A stretch of DNA of 64,000 bases from Peribacillus glennii (GTDB taxonomy: Bacteria; Bacillota; Bacilli; Bacillales; DSM-1321), in NCBI RefSeq assembly GCF_003429105.1, contig NZ_QVTD01000008.1, forward strand, positions 124,001 through 188,000. Reading direction: 5' to 3'. The notes under the pieces are model-generated. The model saw only the letters and a list, made by a program, of their open reading frames with translations. It searched no databases and had not been told where the DNA came from. Position 1 is the stretch's first letter; the number at the start of each line of letters is the position of its first letter. This document shows, one piece after another, positions 1 through 7,261 of this stretch. A program made the position numbers and the translations under genes.

Positions 1-1080
1 AGCCTCAAAAGACAATATGGGCTAGAATACTGCATCGGAATTTGTTCAGAGCCTTCGTTCGCCAGTTTTCCGGGCGATGAATCTAAATATGTTTATCTGG
101 GGTCTGTTGGGAAATTGCTTCCGATGGTATTCTGCAATGGAAAAGAAACCCATGTAGGCGAACCCCTGGAGGGTGTTAATGCGTCCTGGATGGCAGCAGT
201 GTTTACGGCGAATATGGAATTATCCATACTTTTTATCGACCAGGACGGAGACGAAAGAAATCCTCCACCCACCTGCCTGAAGCTCACAGACTTAAAGGAA
301 CAGTATAATGTACAGACACCGACTGATGCGTATGTGTTATATAATGTGTTGACTTTGCGGCAAACTCCCGGTGAGGTAATGGATAAACTGAAGTTGATAG
401 CCGAGCAGAGTTCGCTGGAGATCTTGGGGAAAATCAAAAATATGTACAATTCACGGGTGCATTCCAAATTGGATCATCTTAAGCCGAGGGTCTATTCATA
501 CTCGTACCTTTATATGCTTGGAAAAGAACGGTTTGGGGAAGATTTTGAAAGGGAAATGGCTGATGTGCATGATCAGCAAACGGATACCCAATTTGATTAC
601 CGGTTAAAAACAGTAGAGATTGCTAAAAAAATCAGCGGTTACTTTCAGGATTTGTCCCCATTTTACCTTATTATGTTTGCCCCGCCGTATTATCCGCATG
701 TGTCGCTGCTGAAGGATGGAGGAAGGGACGAAAAGATCCGCTCCATCGCAGAGGGAATCATTCACGAGGCTAAAGATGTTTTTAGGCAAGAGATAAAGCT
801 GAAGCAATTTTTTACAGGACTGTCTGATGTCAGCTACTGCAGATTGCTGGATGCAGACCGTGTCATCCCTTCCCTTAAAGATGAAATGCCCCTGTACGGA
901 AAGAAATATAAAATGCCCCTTAAAGAAATAGAAGAATTGAACATACCGACAATAAACCTCGGACCGTTTGGCAAGGATGCCCATAAACGGACAGAGCGTT
1001 TAGAGCTGTCTTTTTCATTGGACACACTGCCCCATCTATTGAAATATACGGTCGACTCTGTTTTAAAAGATGAAGCATAG
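1..1080 (+). CDS. rocB: RocB-like arginine utilisation protein, C-terminal part (5' end outside window)
   Basis: The reading frame is open from the first base of the window, so the gene begins upstream; 359 C-terminal residues are visible, compared with roughly 560 in Bacillus RocB. The fragment has the features I associate with RocB: the motif FCNGKETHVGEP at residues 42-53 of the fragment and FAPPYYPHV about two thirds along. RocB belongs to the M20-type metallopeptidase-like fold and is encoded with the arginine/ornithine degradation genes in Bacillus subtilis; its exact reaction has not been established. An internal ATG at 115 exists but has no reason to be the start. No other roc gene is inside the window, so the operon cannot be judged. 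Confidence 0.85.
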   Translation, partial: SLKRQYGLEYCIGICSEPSFASFPGDESKYVYLGSVGKLLPMVFCNGKETHVGEPLEGVNASWMAAVFTANMELSILFIDQDGDERNPPPTCLKLTDLKEQYNVQTPTDAYVLYNVLTLRQTPGEVMDKLKLIAEQSSLEILGKIKNMYNSRVHSKLDHLKPRVYSYSYLYMLGKERFGEDFEREMADVHDQQTDTQFDYRLKTVEIAKKISGYFQDLSPFYLIMFAPPYYPHVSLLKDGGRDEKIRSIAEGIIHEAKDVFRQEIKLKQFFTGLSDVSYCRLLDADRVIPSLKDEMPLYGKKYKMPLKEIEELNIPTINLGPFGKDAHKRTERLELSFSLDTLPHLLKYTVDSVLKDEA

Positions 1081-1181
1081 AAAATCAATGAGAGCCGATT
1101 GCATTTAGCAATGGTCGTTTAAGCTAAACGATGCCTCTACAGTTAGATTTATGTGTTGTAGAACGTTAATCTGTAAACACC

Positions 1182-1230
1182 AAAGGGACATGAAAAACCA
1201 ATATTATTTGTTTTTCCTGCATGTCCCTTT
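1182..1230. terminator. Inverted repeat between convergent rocB and small minus-strand gene
   Basis: An 11-bp perfect stem (AAAGGGACATG at 1182-1192 with its complement at 1220-1230) encloses a loop that itself contains A and T runs. It lies between the end of rocB and the end of a small minus-strand gene, so it can serve as a bidirectional terminator. Neither side has a long clean U-tract. Confidence 0.6.
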
Positions 1231-1245
1231 GATTGCTGGCTATGC

Positions 1246-1404
1246 TTACTTTAGTTCTCCAGTGCGGTTTTTATACGCTTCTAGCGGAACCATATCCGGT
1301 TCCTCGTGTTCACCGATATGTTCTTTTTCCTGGGCTATGCTGTTTTTCGGGAATTCACCAGGATGCCCTTTTTTCTTGTGATTAAAATGCTCGCCCCTGC
1401 TCAT
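1246..1404 (-). CDS. Small hydrophilic protein, 52 aa, unknown function
   Basis: A 52-residue reading frame runs from an ATG at 1404 to a TAA at 1246. It starts MSRGEHFNHKKKGHPGEF and is rich in His, Lys and Glu, with no membrane segment or cysteine. An AAGGAG Shine-Dalgarno sequence lies about 12 bases upstream (1417-1422), a little far, and an inverted repeat follows the stop. It is read toward rocB, so the two genes converge. The composition resembles small spore-former proteins seen widely in Bacillaceae, but I do not recognise a family. I infer that it is a real gene from the ribosome binding site, stop/terminator arrangement and non-random composition. Confidence 0.55.
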   Translation of the reverse strand: MSRGEHFNHKKKGHPGEFPKNSIAQEKEHIGEHEEPDMVPLEAYKNRTGELK

Positions 1405-1590
1405 GTGCAAAATCATCTCCTTCGCTTTATGTTCTTTAAAAGTTTGGCTTTTAATATCAAGATTTATGAAAGCAGGATTTCAAAGTAAAATAATTAAGGT
1501 TTTTGAAAAACATGTAAGAGGCTGTATCCCTGCTAAACCAGGTTTTCTCGTGATATAATAAAATATCTTAATGCAGGGGGATGAGTGAAA

Positions 1591-1962
1591 ATGGACTTTG
1601 TCCATATTGTGGCAGAGGATAAAATCCGCAAGGCAATAGAGGACGGGGAGTTTGATCATTTACCCGGCAAAGGACAGCCCCTGGTGCTTGATGATATGGC
1701 GGGAATATCTCCAGAGCTGCGGATGGCATATAAAATGCTTATAAATGCCGGAATGCTTGAAGAGGAGAATGATTACCGGAAAGAAATGATGCGCATCGAG
1801 GATTTAATTGCCAGCTGCGATGAAGATGCAGAGAGAAAAAAATTGCAAAAACAGCTGAATGAAAAGCTTCTTTCCTTTAATAAAGTAATGAAAAAGCGAA
1901 ATGTCTCCAATAGCAATGCTTTTAAACAGTATCAGCATAAAATAGATCGTTTATTTGAATAA
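1591..1962 (+). CDS. DUF1992 (DnaJ-homologue subfamily C member 28-type) domain protein
   Basis: The 123-residue product starts MDFVHIVAEDKIRKAIEDGE and contains LPGKGQPL near residue 26, which is the hallmark of the DUF1992 family. The C-terminal half is a charged helical region (residues 60-123) likely to form a coiled coil. Members are small cytosolic proteins of unknown function found across Bacillaceae. I chose the ATG at 1591 because family members begin with Met-Asp; an in-frame GTG at 1585 is nearer to the AGGGGG ribosome binding site (1575-1580) and is a possible alternative. It is monocistronic, with a terminator directly after it. Confidence 0.8.
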   Translation: MDFVHIVAEDKIRKAIEDGEFDHLPGKGQPLVLDDMAGISPELRMAYKMLINAGMLEEENDYRKEMMRIEDLIASCDEDAERKKLQKQLNEKLLSFNKVMKKRNVSNSNAFKQYQHKIDRLFE

Positions 1963-1972
1963 GTACATTTAA

Positions 1973-2013
1973 AAAGACATTTCTCTATCTGGGAAGTGTC
2001 TTTATTTCTTTTT
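1973..2013 (+). terminator. Rho-independent terminator after the DUF1992 gene
   Basis: The stem AAAGACATTT with AAGTGTCTTT (1973-2003) is followed by a T-rich run to about 2013. It sits 10 bases after the stop codon. Confidence 0.8.
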
Positions 2014-2077
2014 TTACTCCATAATTCGCTTGCTTTAGATGAATTTACCTAAATTCGTTCATTTTTTTTGTTTTGCT

Positions 2078-2085
2078 TCCGATAT
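2078..2085 (+). promoter_or_regulatory. Possible sigma-D-like -10 element before motPS
   Basis: TCCGATAT matches 7 of 8 positions of the sigma-D -10 consensus GCCGATAT and lies 38 bases before the motP start. The expected TAAA -35 box at 15-bp spacing is poor (TCAT at 2059-2062), although a TAAA occurs further upstream. Sigma-D control would fit a flagellar gene pair, but this is a weak call made from the -10 only. Confidence 0.3.
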
Positions 2086-2123
2086 AAAAAAGAGATTAGA
2101 AAAAAATGAATGGGTGAGTTTTT

Positions 2124-2915
2124 ATGGATAAAACATCGTTAGTAGGGATACTTCTCGGTATTGTAGCACTTGGGGTAGGCATGACGCTTAAGGGTGTACC
2201 CGTCAGTCAGCTTGCAAATCCTGCGGCAATTTTGATCATTCTTGTAGGTACTGCCGCAGCCGTAACTACAGCAGTACCTGGTTTTGAATTAAAGAAGCTT
2301 CCAAAGTTATTTAAAATCCTTTTTAAGGAGCCAAAGCTCGAAAAACCGGAGGAATTAATTCAGACCTTCTCAGAATGGGCAGTCGTAGCCAGGAAAGAAG
2401 GGCTGCTGGCCTTAGAAGCGATTGCTGAACAGGTTGAGAATCAATTCTTGAAAAATGGGTTAAACCTTGCTGTTGAGGGTCAAAGCGCAGAGTATATACG
2501 TGATTTATTATCTGAAGAAATCGATGCGATGGAGGAAAGACACGCCGCCGGAGCAGCGATTTTTACTCAAGCAGGGACTTATGCGCCGACACTTGGTGTA
2601 TTGGGGGCTGTTGTAGGCCTTGTTGCTGCACTGGGAAATATGGCAGATACTGAAGCTCTTGGCCACGCGATTGCAGCAGCCTTTATTGCTACATTAATGG
2701 GGATCTATACTGGTTATGTACTATGGCACCCTTTCGCATATAAGCTAAAGCGTAAATCGCAGCAGGAAGTCCGCATTAAACAAATGATGGTTGAGGGTAT
2801 CTTGTCAATTATTGAAGGTGAAGCCCCTAGAACGATTGAACAGAAATTAGCATCATACCTGCCGGCAGAAGAGCGGAAAAAATTGCTTGAAGGCAGTGTG
2901 AAGCAGGATGGCTAG
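2124..2915 (+). CDS. motP: Flagellar motor stator protein MotP (MotA family)
   Basis: The 263-residue protein has the four membrane segments of MotA-type stator subunits: about residues 5-22, 30-52, 150-172 and 178-205, with a large cytoplasmic loop between the second and third that contacts the rotor. The N-terminus is of the MotP type (MDKTSLVGILLGIVALGVG). MotP pairs with MotS to form a Na+-driven stator for flagellar rotation. The ribosome binding site GGGTGAG precedes the ATG. Its stop overlaps the start of motS by 8 bases, as in translationally coupled stator operons. In B. subtilis motPS lies after ccpA; here a DUF1992 gene with its own terminator is upstream, so the pair has its own promoter. 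Confidence 0.92.
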   Translation: MDKTSLVGILLGIVALGVGMTLKGVPVSQLANPAAILIILVGTAAAVTTAVPGFELKKLPKLFKILFKEPKLEKPEELIQTFSEWAVVARKEGLLALEAIAEQVENQFLKNGLNLAVEGQSAEYIRDLLSEEIDAMEERHAAGAAIFTQAGTYAPTLGVLGAVVGLVAALGNMADTEALGHAIAAAFIATLMGIYTGYVLWHPFAYKLKRKSQQEVRIKQMMVEGILSIIEGEAPRTIEQKLASYLPAEERKKLLEGSVKQDG

Positions 2916-3675
2916 GAAGAAGAAACACAAAAAACACGAGGAGCATTTAGATGAATCCTGGTTAGTTCCATATGCGGATATATTGACCCTTCTTCTGGCG
3001 CTGTTCATTGTTTTATTTGCAAGCAGTTCGGTTGACGCGAATAAGTTTAAACAAATGTCAACAGTATTCGAGCAAATCTTTGATGGCGGGACAGGAGTTA
3101 TGGAACAGCAAAGCCCTGTGGAAAGTCAAGATCCTTCTGACACAAAAGATGCCGGAAAAGAACTGCACGAGCAAACTGAAAAAGATGACCTGGGAAAGAA
3201 AGAGCAGAAGGAGCTTTCAGATATCCAGAGAAAAGTAAACCAATATATCCAAGCCAAACAGCTGACAAATAAACTGGGTACAGAATTGACGGATGAGGGA
3301 TTGCTAGTGACGATCCGCGACAATGTTCTTTTTGAATCAGGAAGTGCTGACGTGAGGCAGGAAGACGAGAAAGTTTCCAAAGAGATTTCTGATTTGCTTG
3401 TAATGGATCCACCCCGAAGCATCGTCATCAGCGGGCATAGCGATAATATCCCAATTCAGACATATCAATATGAATCCAACTGGGATTTAAGCGTCATGAG
3501 GGCTGTAAACTTCATGAAGATATTATTGGAAAATAAGAAACTTGATCCAGCGTGGTTCAGCGCAAAGGGGTATGGTGAATTTAAACCCGTTTCCTCAAAT
3601 AAAACGGAACAAGGCCGCGAAAAAAATCGGCGGGTAGAAATCCTGATTATGCCAAGGACGGCAATCAATAAATAA
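2908..3675 (+). CDS. motS: Flagellar motor stator protein MotS (MotB family)
   Basis: The 255-residue product has a basic cytoplasmic N-terminus, one membrane segment (about residues 20-40) with the ion-binding aspartate at position 24 in the motif PYADILTLLLALFIVLFA, a charged periplasmic linker (residues 60-120), and a C-terminal OmpA-type peptidoglycan-binding domain (about 135-250, including SGHSDNIP and NRRVEI). It anchors the MotP/MotS stator to the cell wall. Pairing with motP, and the overall similarity to the sodium-coupled type, suggest Na+ as the driving ion, but that is inferred. It overlaps motP by 8 bases and is followed by a strong terminator. Confidence 0.92.
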   Translation: MARKKKHKKHEEHLDESWLVPYADILTLLLALFIVLFASSSVDANKFKQMSTVFEQIFDGGTGVMEQQSPVESQDPSDTKDAGKELHEQTEKDDLGKKEQKELSDIQRKVNQYIQAKQLTNKLGTELTDEGLLVTIRDNVLFESGSADVRQEDEKVSKEISDLLVMDPPRSIVISGHSDNIPIQTYQYESNWDLSVMRAVNFMKILLENKKLDPAWFSAKGYGEFKPVSSNKTEQGREKNRRVEILIMPRTAINK

Positions 3676-3681
3676 AGATGT

Positions 3682-3713
3682 AAAAAAACCTGTCAGCAAG
3701 ACAGGTTTTTTTT
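3682..3713. terminator. Bidirectional terminator between motS and a small minus-strand gene
   Basis: The stem AAACCTGTC with GACAGGTTT has A-runs on one side and T-runs on the other, so it can end motS on the plus strand and the small gene on the minus strand. Confidence 0.9.
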
Positions 3714-3761
3714 GCAAATGCATAATAGAGTCAATCATTAGTTGTAATCTCGGATGGGTCC

Positions 3762-3854
3762 TCAGCCAGGCTTGCATAAATAATCGATTAGGAAGCCGGC
3801 ACCAGCAATACACACGATCGGAGTGGCAAAATTAAGAACATGAAGCATGGTCAT
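3762..3854 (-). CDS. Very small membrane peptide, 30 aa, unknown
   Basis: A 30-residue reading frame begins with an ATG at 3854 and ends with TGA at 3762. A good Shine-Dalgarno (GGAGG, about 3861-3865) precedes it by 6-7 bases. Residues 4-26 (starting LHVLNFATPIVCIAGAGF) are hydrophobic and long enough for one membrane helix or an amphipathic anchor. It ends in CKPG. A bidirectional terminator lies downstream. I do not recognise a family; the size and character recall small membrane peptides used in sporulation or stress regulation, but this is only an analogy. The excellent ribosome binding site is the main reason to call it. Confidence 0.5.
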   Translation of the reverse strand: MTMLHVLNFATPIVCIAGAGFLIDYLCKPG

Positions 3855-4131
3855 TTCCCATCCTCCGTTCCTATTGGAATTATCAAATTAATAAATTCAT
3901 CATATTCCGAAATTTGTAAAAATATATTTTTGCCGCTGCAAAGCCCAATTTTTTATTTAATTTGATTAAGTTATTTGCTCATTGTAATATGTTGCGTGAA
4001 GAGATACTCTTAGAACGAAAATGGAATTAGTTGGAATGTTTGAAAACATATTTAAACTTAGCCCTATTTCTGTTAAAAATAGAATATGAATTTTGTCAGG
4101 GAATTCACCCATATGTGATGGAAGTGAGTAA

Positions 4132-4416
4132 ATGGAAAAAGATTATGTAAATGTAATGGAAGAGATTGTATACACGATCGTGAATTTCTTGATGTCCGGG
4201 ACAGAATACCAAACATTTTGCAAGTGTGCAAAATGCAGAAGAGATATTATTGCTTTAAGCTTGAATAAACTCCCGAGCCATTATGTTACCACTGATGAAG
4301 GAAGAAACCGGATTTATGAACAGCTGAACACCCCGGAAAACAGACAGTGGATCAATAAACGCATCATCAGCGCCATTCATGTGATCGGGAAATATCCGCA
4401 GCATGATACAAAATAA
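4132..4416 (+). CDS. ComFB-like late competence protein
   Basis: The 94-residue product matches the ComFB family: a helical N-terminus (residues 5-25), three closely spaced cysteines at 30, 32 and 35 that can hold a metal with a further ligand, the motif DIIALSLNKLPSHYV (38-52), and a helical C-terminus. ComFB in B. subtilis is encoded between the DNA-uptake helicase ComFA and ComFC, but here the gene stands alone, away from any comF operon, so it is probably a paralogue rather than the operon copy. Its biochemical role is unknown in the family. Confidence 0.8.
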   Translation: MEKDYVNVMEEIVYTIVNFLMSGTEYQTFCKCAKCRRDIIALSLNKLPSHYVTTDEGRNRIYEQLNTPENRQWINKRIISAIHVIGKYPQHDTK

Positions 4417-4770
4417 GTAGTATAAGCCCAGCTTAAGTAAAGAATTATCATTAATAGAAGAATGAATATTATTGATTTTGGCTCATTTAAGCAGCCATGG
4501 AAAAGGCAGAGGAAAAGCTACTTGCTTTCGGCGCTACGCAGTTGAAGCAACCTTTCAGCTTTAATCAAAGGCATGTGAAACTCTGGTTTTACATGCTTGC
4601 CTAAAATGTATGGGTCATAGTTATAAATTCATATGTTGAACTTATGAAAACGGCAGGGCATTAAATGGTCCTGCTTTTTTAGTACCAATCTATACATTAC
4701 GTTTAATATCAAAAACAAAGGGAAGAAAAATAAGGTCTAACCATTACTTAAGAAAATAGGAGGAATAATC
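4417..4770. other. Intergenic stretch, no gene seen
   Basis: These 354 bases contain only short frames without ribosome binding sites, one terminator-like hairpin (4653-4680) and the AGGAGG site of the next gene near 4760. I see no RNA gene. Confidence 0.5.
4653..4680 (+). terminator. Terminator-like hairpin
   Basis: GCAGG (4653-4657) pairs with CCTGC (4670-4674), and the inner bases add ATT/AAT-type pairs; six Ts follow. It is about 240 bases after the comFB-like gene, so it may end a long transcript or a small unrecognised RNA. Confidence 0.6.
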
Positions 4771-5286
4771 ATGGGAAAAAAAATTGCATGCGTCATAACA
4801 AACATGTTCGAGGACTCTGAATACACGGAACCAGCAAACGCCTTTCAGCAAGCGGGCCATACCGTGGTCGCGATAGAGAAGGAGAAAGGAAAAACAGTTA
4901 CGGGAAAAAATAAAGAAGCGACTGTAAGCATCGACGAGAGTATTGATGATGTAACCCCTGCTGACTTTGATGCTTTATTTATTCCTGGCGGCTTCTCTCC
5001 TGACCAGCTTCGCGCGGATGAACGTTTTGTCGCGTTTGCAAAATCGTTCATGGATGAGAAAAAACCGGTGTTCGCAATATGCCATGGGCCGCAGCTGCTA
5101 ATCACGGCAAAGACCCTTGAGGGCCGCAATGCCACGGGCTTTAAATCAATTAAAGTGGATATGGAATATGCGGGTGTCACTTACAAAGATGAAGAAGTTG
5201 TCGTTTGTGGAGGCCAGCTTGTGACAAGCCGTGAACCTCGTGATATACCGGCGTTTAACCGTGAATCATTAAACCTGCTTAACTAA
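4771..5286 (+). CDS. PfpI/DJ-1 superfamily protein (general stress protein 18, YfkM type)
   Basis: The 171-residue protein has the DJ-1/PfpI fold signature: an early acidic motif MFEDSEYTEP (12-21), the GGF loop at about 73-75, and the nucleophile elbow FAICHGPQLL with Cys104 followed by His105. Family members act as glyoxalase/deglycase-like or chaperone-like stress proteins in the cytosol; some were first called intracellular proteases. The length and sequence resemble B. subtilis YfkM. The AGGAGG ribosome binding site is 7 bases before the ATG. It is monocistronic. The exact activity cannot be chosen from sequence. Confidence 0.85.
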   Translation: MGKKIACVITNMFEDSEYTEPANAFQQAGHTVVAIEKEKGKTVTGKNKEATVSIDESIDDVTPADFDALFIPGGFSPDQLRADERFVAFAKSFMDEKKPVFAICHGPQLLITAKTLEGRNATGFKSIKVDMEYAGVTYKDEEVVVCGGQLVTSREPRDIPAFNRESLNLLN

Positions 5287-5295
5287 CTGAAACAA

Positions 5296-5403
5296 GGCTG
5301 TGTCAAAATGACAAGGGTTCAGTCCCCAAACTGCATCCAGACCGTATTCATGTATGGTCTAAATGCAGATTTTCCATGGGGGCAGTACCCTCATGGCACA
5401 GCC
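5296..5403. repeat. 108-bp imperfect palindrome (dispersed repeat candidate)
   Basis: The two halves mirror each other: GGCTGTG (5296) with CACAGCC (5403), GGGTTCAGTCCCC with GGGGGCAGTACCC, and CTGCATCCAGACC with GGTCTAAATGCAG. The whole unit would fold as one long hairpin. It shares a CAGTCCCC core with the palindrome at 18597-18643. It lies between the PfpI gene and map; the rest of this 317-base gap shows nothing else recognisable. It may act as a terminator, but there is no U-tract. Confidence 0.7.
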
Positions 5404-5603
5404 ACATCTATTTTCCATATTGACTCACCCCGGATAGGATTTCTCCATATATAATTAAAAACACATCCCACAGGTTACAGCTTCAAACCCTAATAGTTCA
5501 TATCCCGTATTATTTAGAGTAAAATAGAGAGAGTTTCATAATGAAAAGGGTGTACGTTTCCCCCGTGGAGGTATCACTTATTTCAGCAAAGGAAGTGTCA
5601 TAG

Positions 5604-6350
5604 TTGATCGTATTGAAGTCAGAACGCGAAATCGAGGCCATGCATGAATCCGGAAAAATCTTGGCGGCATGCCATAGGGAGATCGCTAAATTGATTGCAC
5701 CTGGGATTACGACCTGGGAGATTGAAGAATTCGTTGAAAATTATTTACGTAAAGCGGGTGCAACCCCTGAGCAAAAAGGATATAAAGGCTATGAATATGC
5801 CACTTGTGCGAGCATAAATGAGGAGATCTGCCATGGATACCCACGAAAATCGCCATTAAAAAACGGTGATATCGTCACGATCGATATGGTTGTCAATTAC
5901 AATGGCGCCCTGGCAGATTCGGCCTGGACTTATAAGGTCGGCACTGTTTCCGAGGAAACGGAGCATTTGCTGAAAGTGACAAAGGAATCATTATATAAAG
6001 GGATTGAACAGAGTATTTCCGGCAACCGCATCGGCGATATTGGACATGCGATCCAAACATTTGTGGAGGCAGAGGGGTTTTCGGTCGTACGCGACTTCAT
6101 TGGCCACGGGATAGGACCCTCCATCCATGAAAAGCCGGAAGTTCCGCACTATGGACTGCCCAACAAAGGGCCGCGTATAAAAGAAGGAATGGTCTTTACG
6201 ATAGAACCGATGGTGAATGTAGGGACGTACCAATCTGTAAGGGATCCAAATGGCTGGACAGCTTCAACGGCTGATGGCAAATACTCCGCGCAGTATGAAC
6301 ATACCATTGCCATAACGAAAAATGGCCCGGTGATCCTAACCGAACAATAA
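5604..6350 (+). CDS. map: Methionine aminopeptidase, type I
   Basis: The 248-residue enzyme removes the initiator methionine from new proteins. All catalytic residues of type I enzymes are present: His77, the metal ligands Asp94, Asp105, His168, Glu201 and Glu232, and the second histidine His175. It has the plain catalytic domain without an N-terminal zinc finger. The start is a TTG at 5604, with GGAAG about ten bases upstream; no ATG occurs before residue 13. It stands outside the ribosomal-protein operon where the housekeeping map gene of Bacillus normally lies, so it is probably a second, YflG-like copy. A strong terminator follows. Confidence 0.9.
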   Translation: MIVLKSEREIEAMHESGKILAACHREIAKLIAPGITTWEIEEFVENYLRKAGATPEQKGYKGYEYATCASINEEICHGYPRKSPLKNGDIVTIDMVVNYNGALADSAWTYKVGTVSEETEHLLKVTKESLYKGIEQSISGNRIGDIGHAIQTFVEAEGFSVVRDFIGHGIGPSIHEKPEVPHYGLPNKGPRIKEGMVFTIEPMVNVGTYQSVRDPNGWTASTADGKYSAQYEHTIAITKNGPVILTEQ

Positions 6351-6360
6351 GACACAAAAA

Positions 6361-6390
6361 ACATCCAATGCTACATTGGATGTTTTATTG
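6361..6390. terminator. Terminator between map and the converging minus-strand operon
   Basis: A perfect 10-bp stem, ACATCCAATG with CATTGGATGT around a CTA loop, with A-rich sequence before and T-rich after; suitable for both strands. Confidence 0.9.
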
Positions 6391-6456
6391 TACAGTTTAA
6401 TCGGCATTGATTTGTTTCCTGAACCGGAGATTGAGGCAACTCTGGGTATTATAACT

Positions 6457-6702
6457 TTATTTTTTTATCGGCCGTTCCAGCGATGTTAAATCTTCATCCA
6501 CCATCATCACTCTGTCTTCAACGACAGTTTTGGCGTCTTGAATCGCTTTATTAAAAATATACGGACCGATTTCATTCATAATAAATTCTAAATGGTTTTC
6601 AGCTGCCAGGTCGCCGATTTCTTTATCATATTCTCGAGAGATATATTCCCGGATACTGCGAAGCATCTCGGCCTTCTGGTCCAGCGGGAATTTAATAAAC
6701 AT
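6457..6702 (-). CDS. DUF2164 family protein
   Basis: The 81-residue product begins MFIKFPLDQKAEMLRSIREY and contains EIGDLAAENHLEFIMNEIGP (residues 29-48), typical of DUF2164, a small cytosolic family of unknown function. A longer frame reaches to 6783, but its extra N-terminus overlaps mobB and reads as noise, whereas the ATG at 6702 has a GAGGTG ribosome binding site 4-5 bases upstream. It lies 16 bases after mobB and is probably the last gene of the moeA-mobB operon, which gives no clear hint of its role. Confidence 0.8.
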   Translation of the reverse strand: MFIKFPLDQKAEMLRSIREYISREYDKEIGDLAAENHLEFIMNEIGPYIFNKAIQDAKTVVEDRVMMVDEDLTSLERPIKK

Positions 6703-6718
6703 AAGGCACCTCACTTGT

Positions 6719-7261
6719 TCATTTTCTCTGCTGCCCGTTAGCTTGAAATCGATATTGCTCAACAAACCAATCGTTAAAGCCATCCAACTTTATGTCAAAG
6801 ACGGGTAGTCCCGGCATCTCGCCTTCCATACATCCCCTCATTTCAGGCCAGTAAATCACCGCGTGAAGGTTTTCGAGCTCCCTTAGCAATACCAGGTCGC
6901 TTTCATACCTGATAATTAATGCTTTCGGAAATGGTTTTCGTTTATAGCCTTCAATAATGATTACGTCCGGATTGAACGTTGACAGGATTTCAATATTCTT
7001 GCTTAATAAATCACACCCTGATGGCAGGCTGGCAGTAAGCTGGATGGTTCCGTCCCCTTCAACTAATGCTGCCTGTGCGCCGCTTGAAAAAAGCCTTGTT
7101 GAGTCTTTATCGGGCAGGTCTGGCGCACCGCCATGCCCGTGGTGTTTTAGTACGGATACACTAATGCCCTTTTCATTTAAGTGCCGGGTCAGTCTTGAAA
7201 TCACGGTTGTTTTGCCGCTATTTTGAAATCCAGCTATTTGGAAAATAAAGGGTTCTACCAT
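6719..7261 (-). CDS. mobB: Molybdopterin-guanine dinucleotide biosynthesis protein MobB
   Basis: The 180-residue protein starts MVEPFIFQIAGFQNSGKTT, with a Walker A P-loop at residues 11-18 (GFQNSGKT), then the KHHGHGG motif and the RLFSSGA helix seen in MobB. MobB is a GTP-binding adapter that assists attachment of GMP to molybdopterin to form the dinucleotide cofactor. I chose the ATG at 7261; a TTG two codons upstream is possible. The gene overlaps the end of moeA by 7 bases, so the two are translationally coupled. MobA is not in the window. Confidence 0.92.
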   Translation of the reverse strand: MVEPFIFQIAGFQNSGKTTVISRLTRHLNEKGISVSVLKHHGHGGAPDLPDKDSTRLFSSGAQAALVEGDGTIQLTASLPSGCDLLSKNIEILSTFNPDVIIIEGYKRKPFPKALIIRYESDLVLLRELENLHAVIYWPEMRGCMEGEMPGLPVFDIKLDGFNDWFVEQYRFQANGQQRK

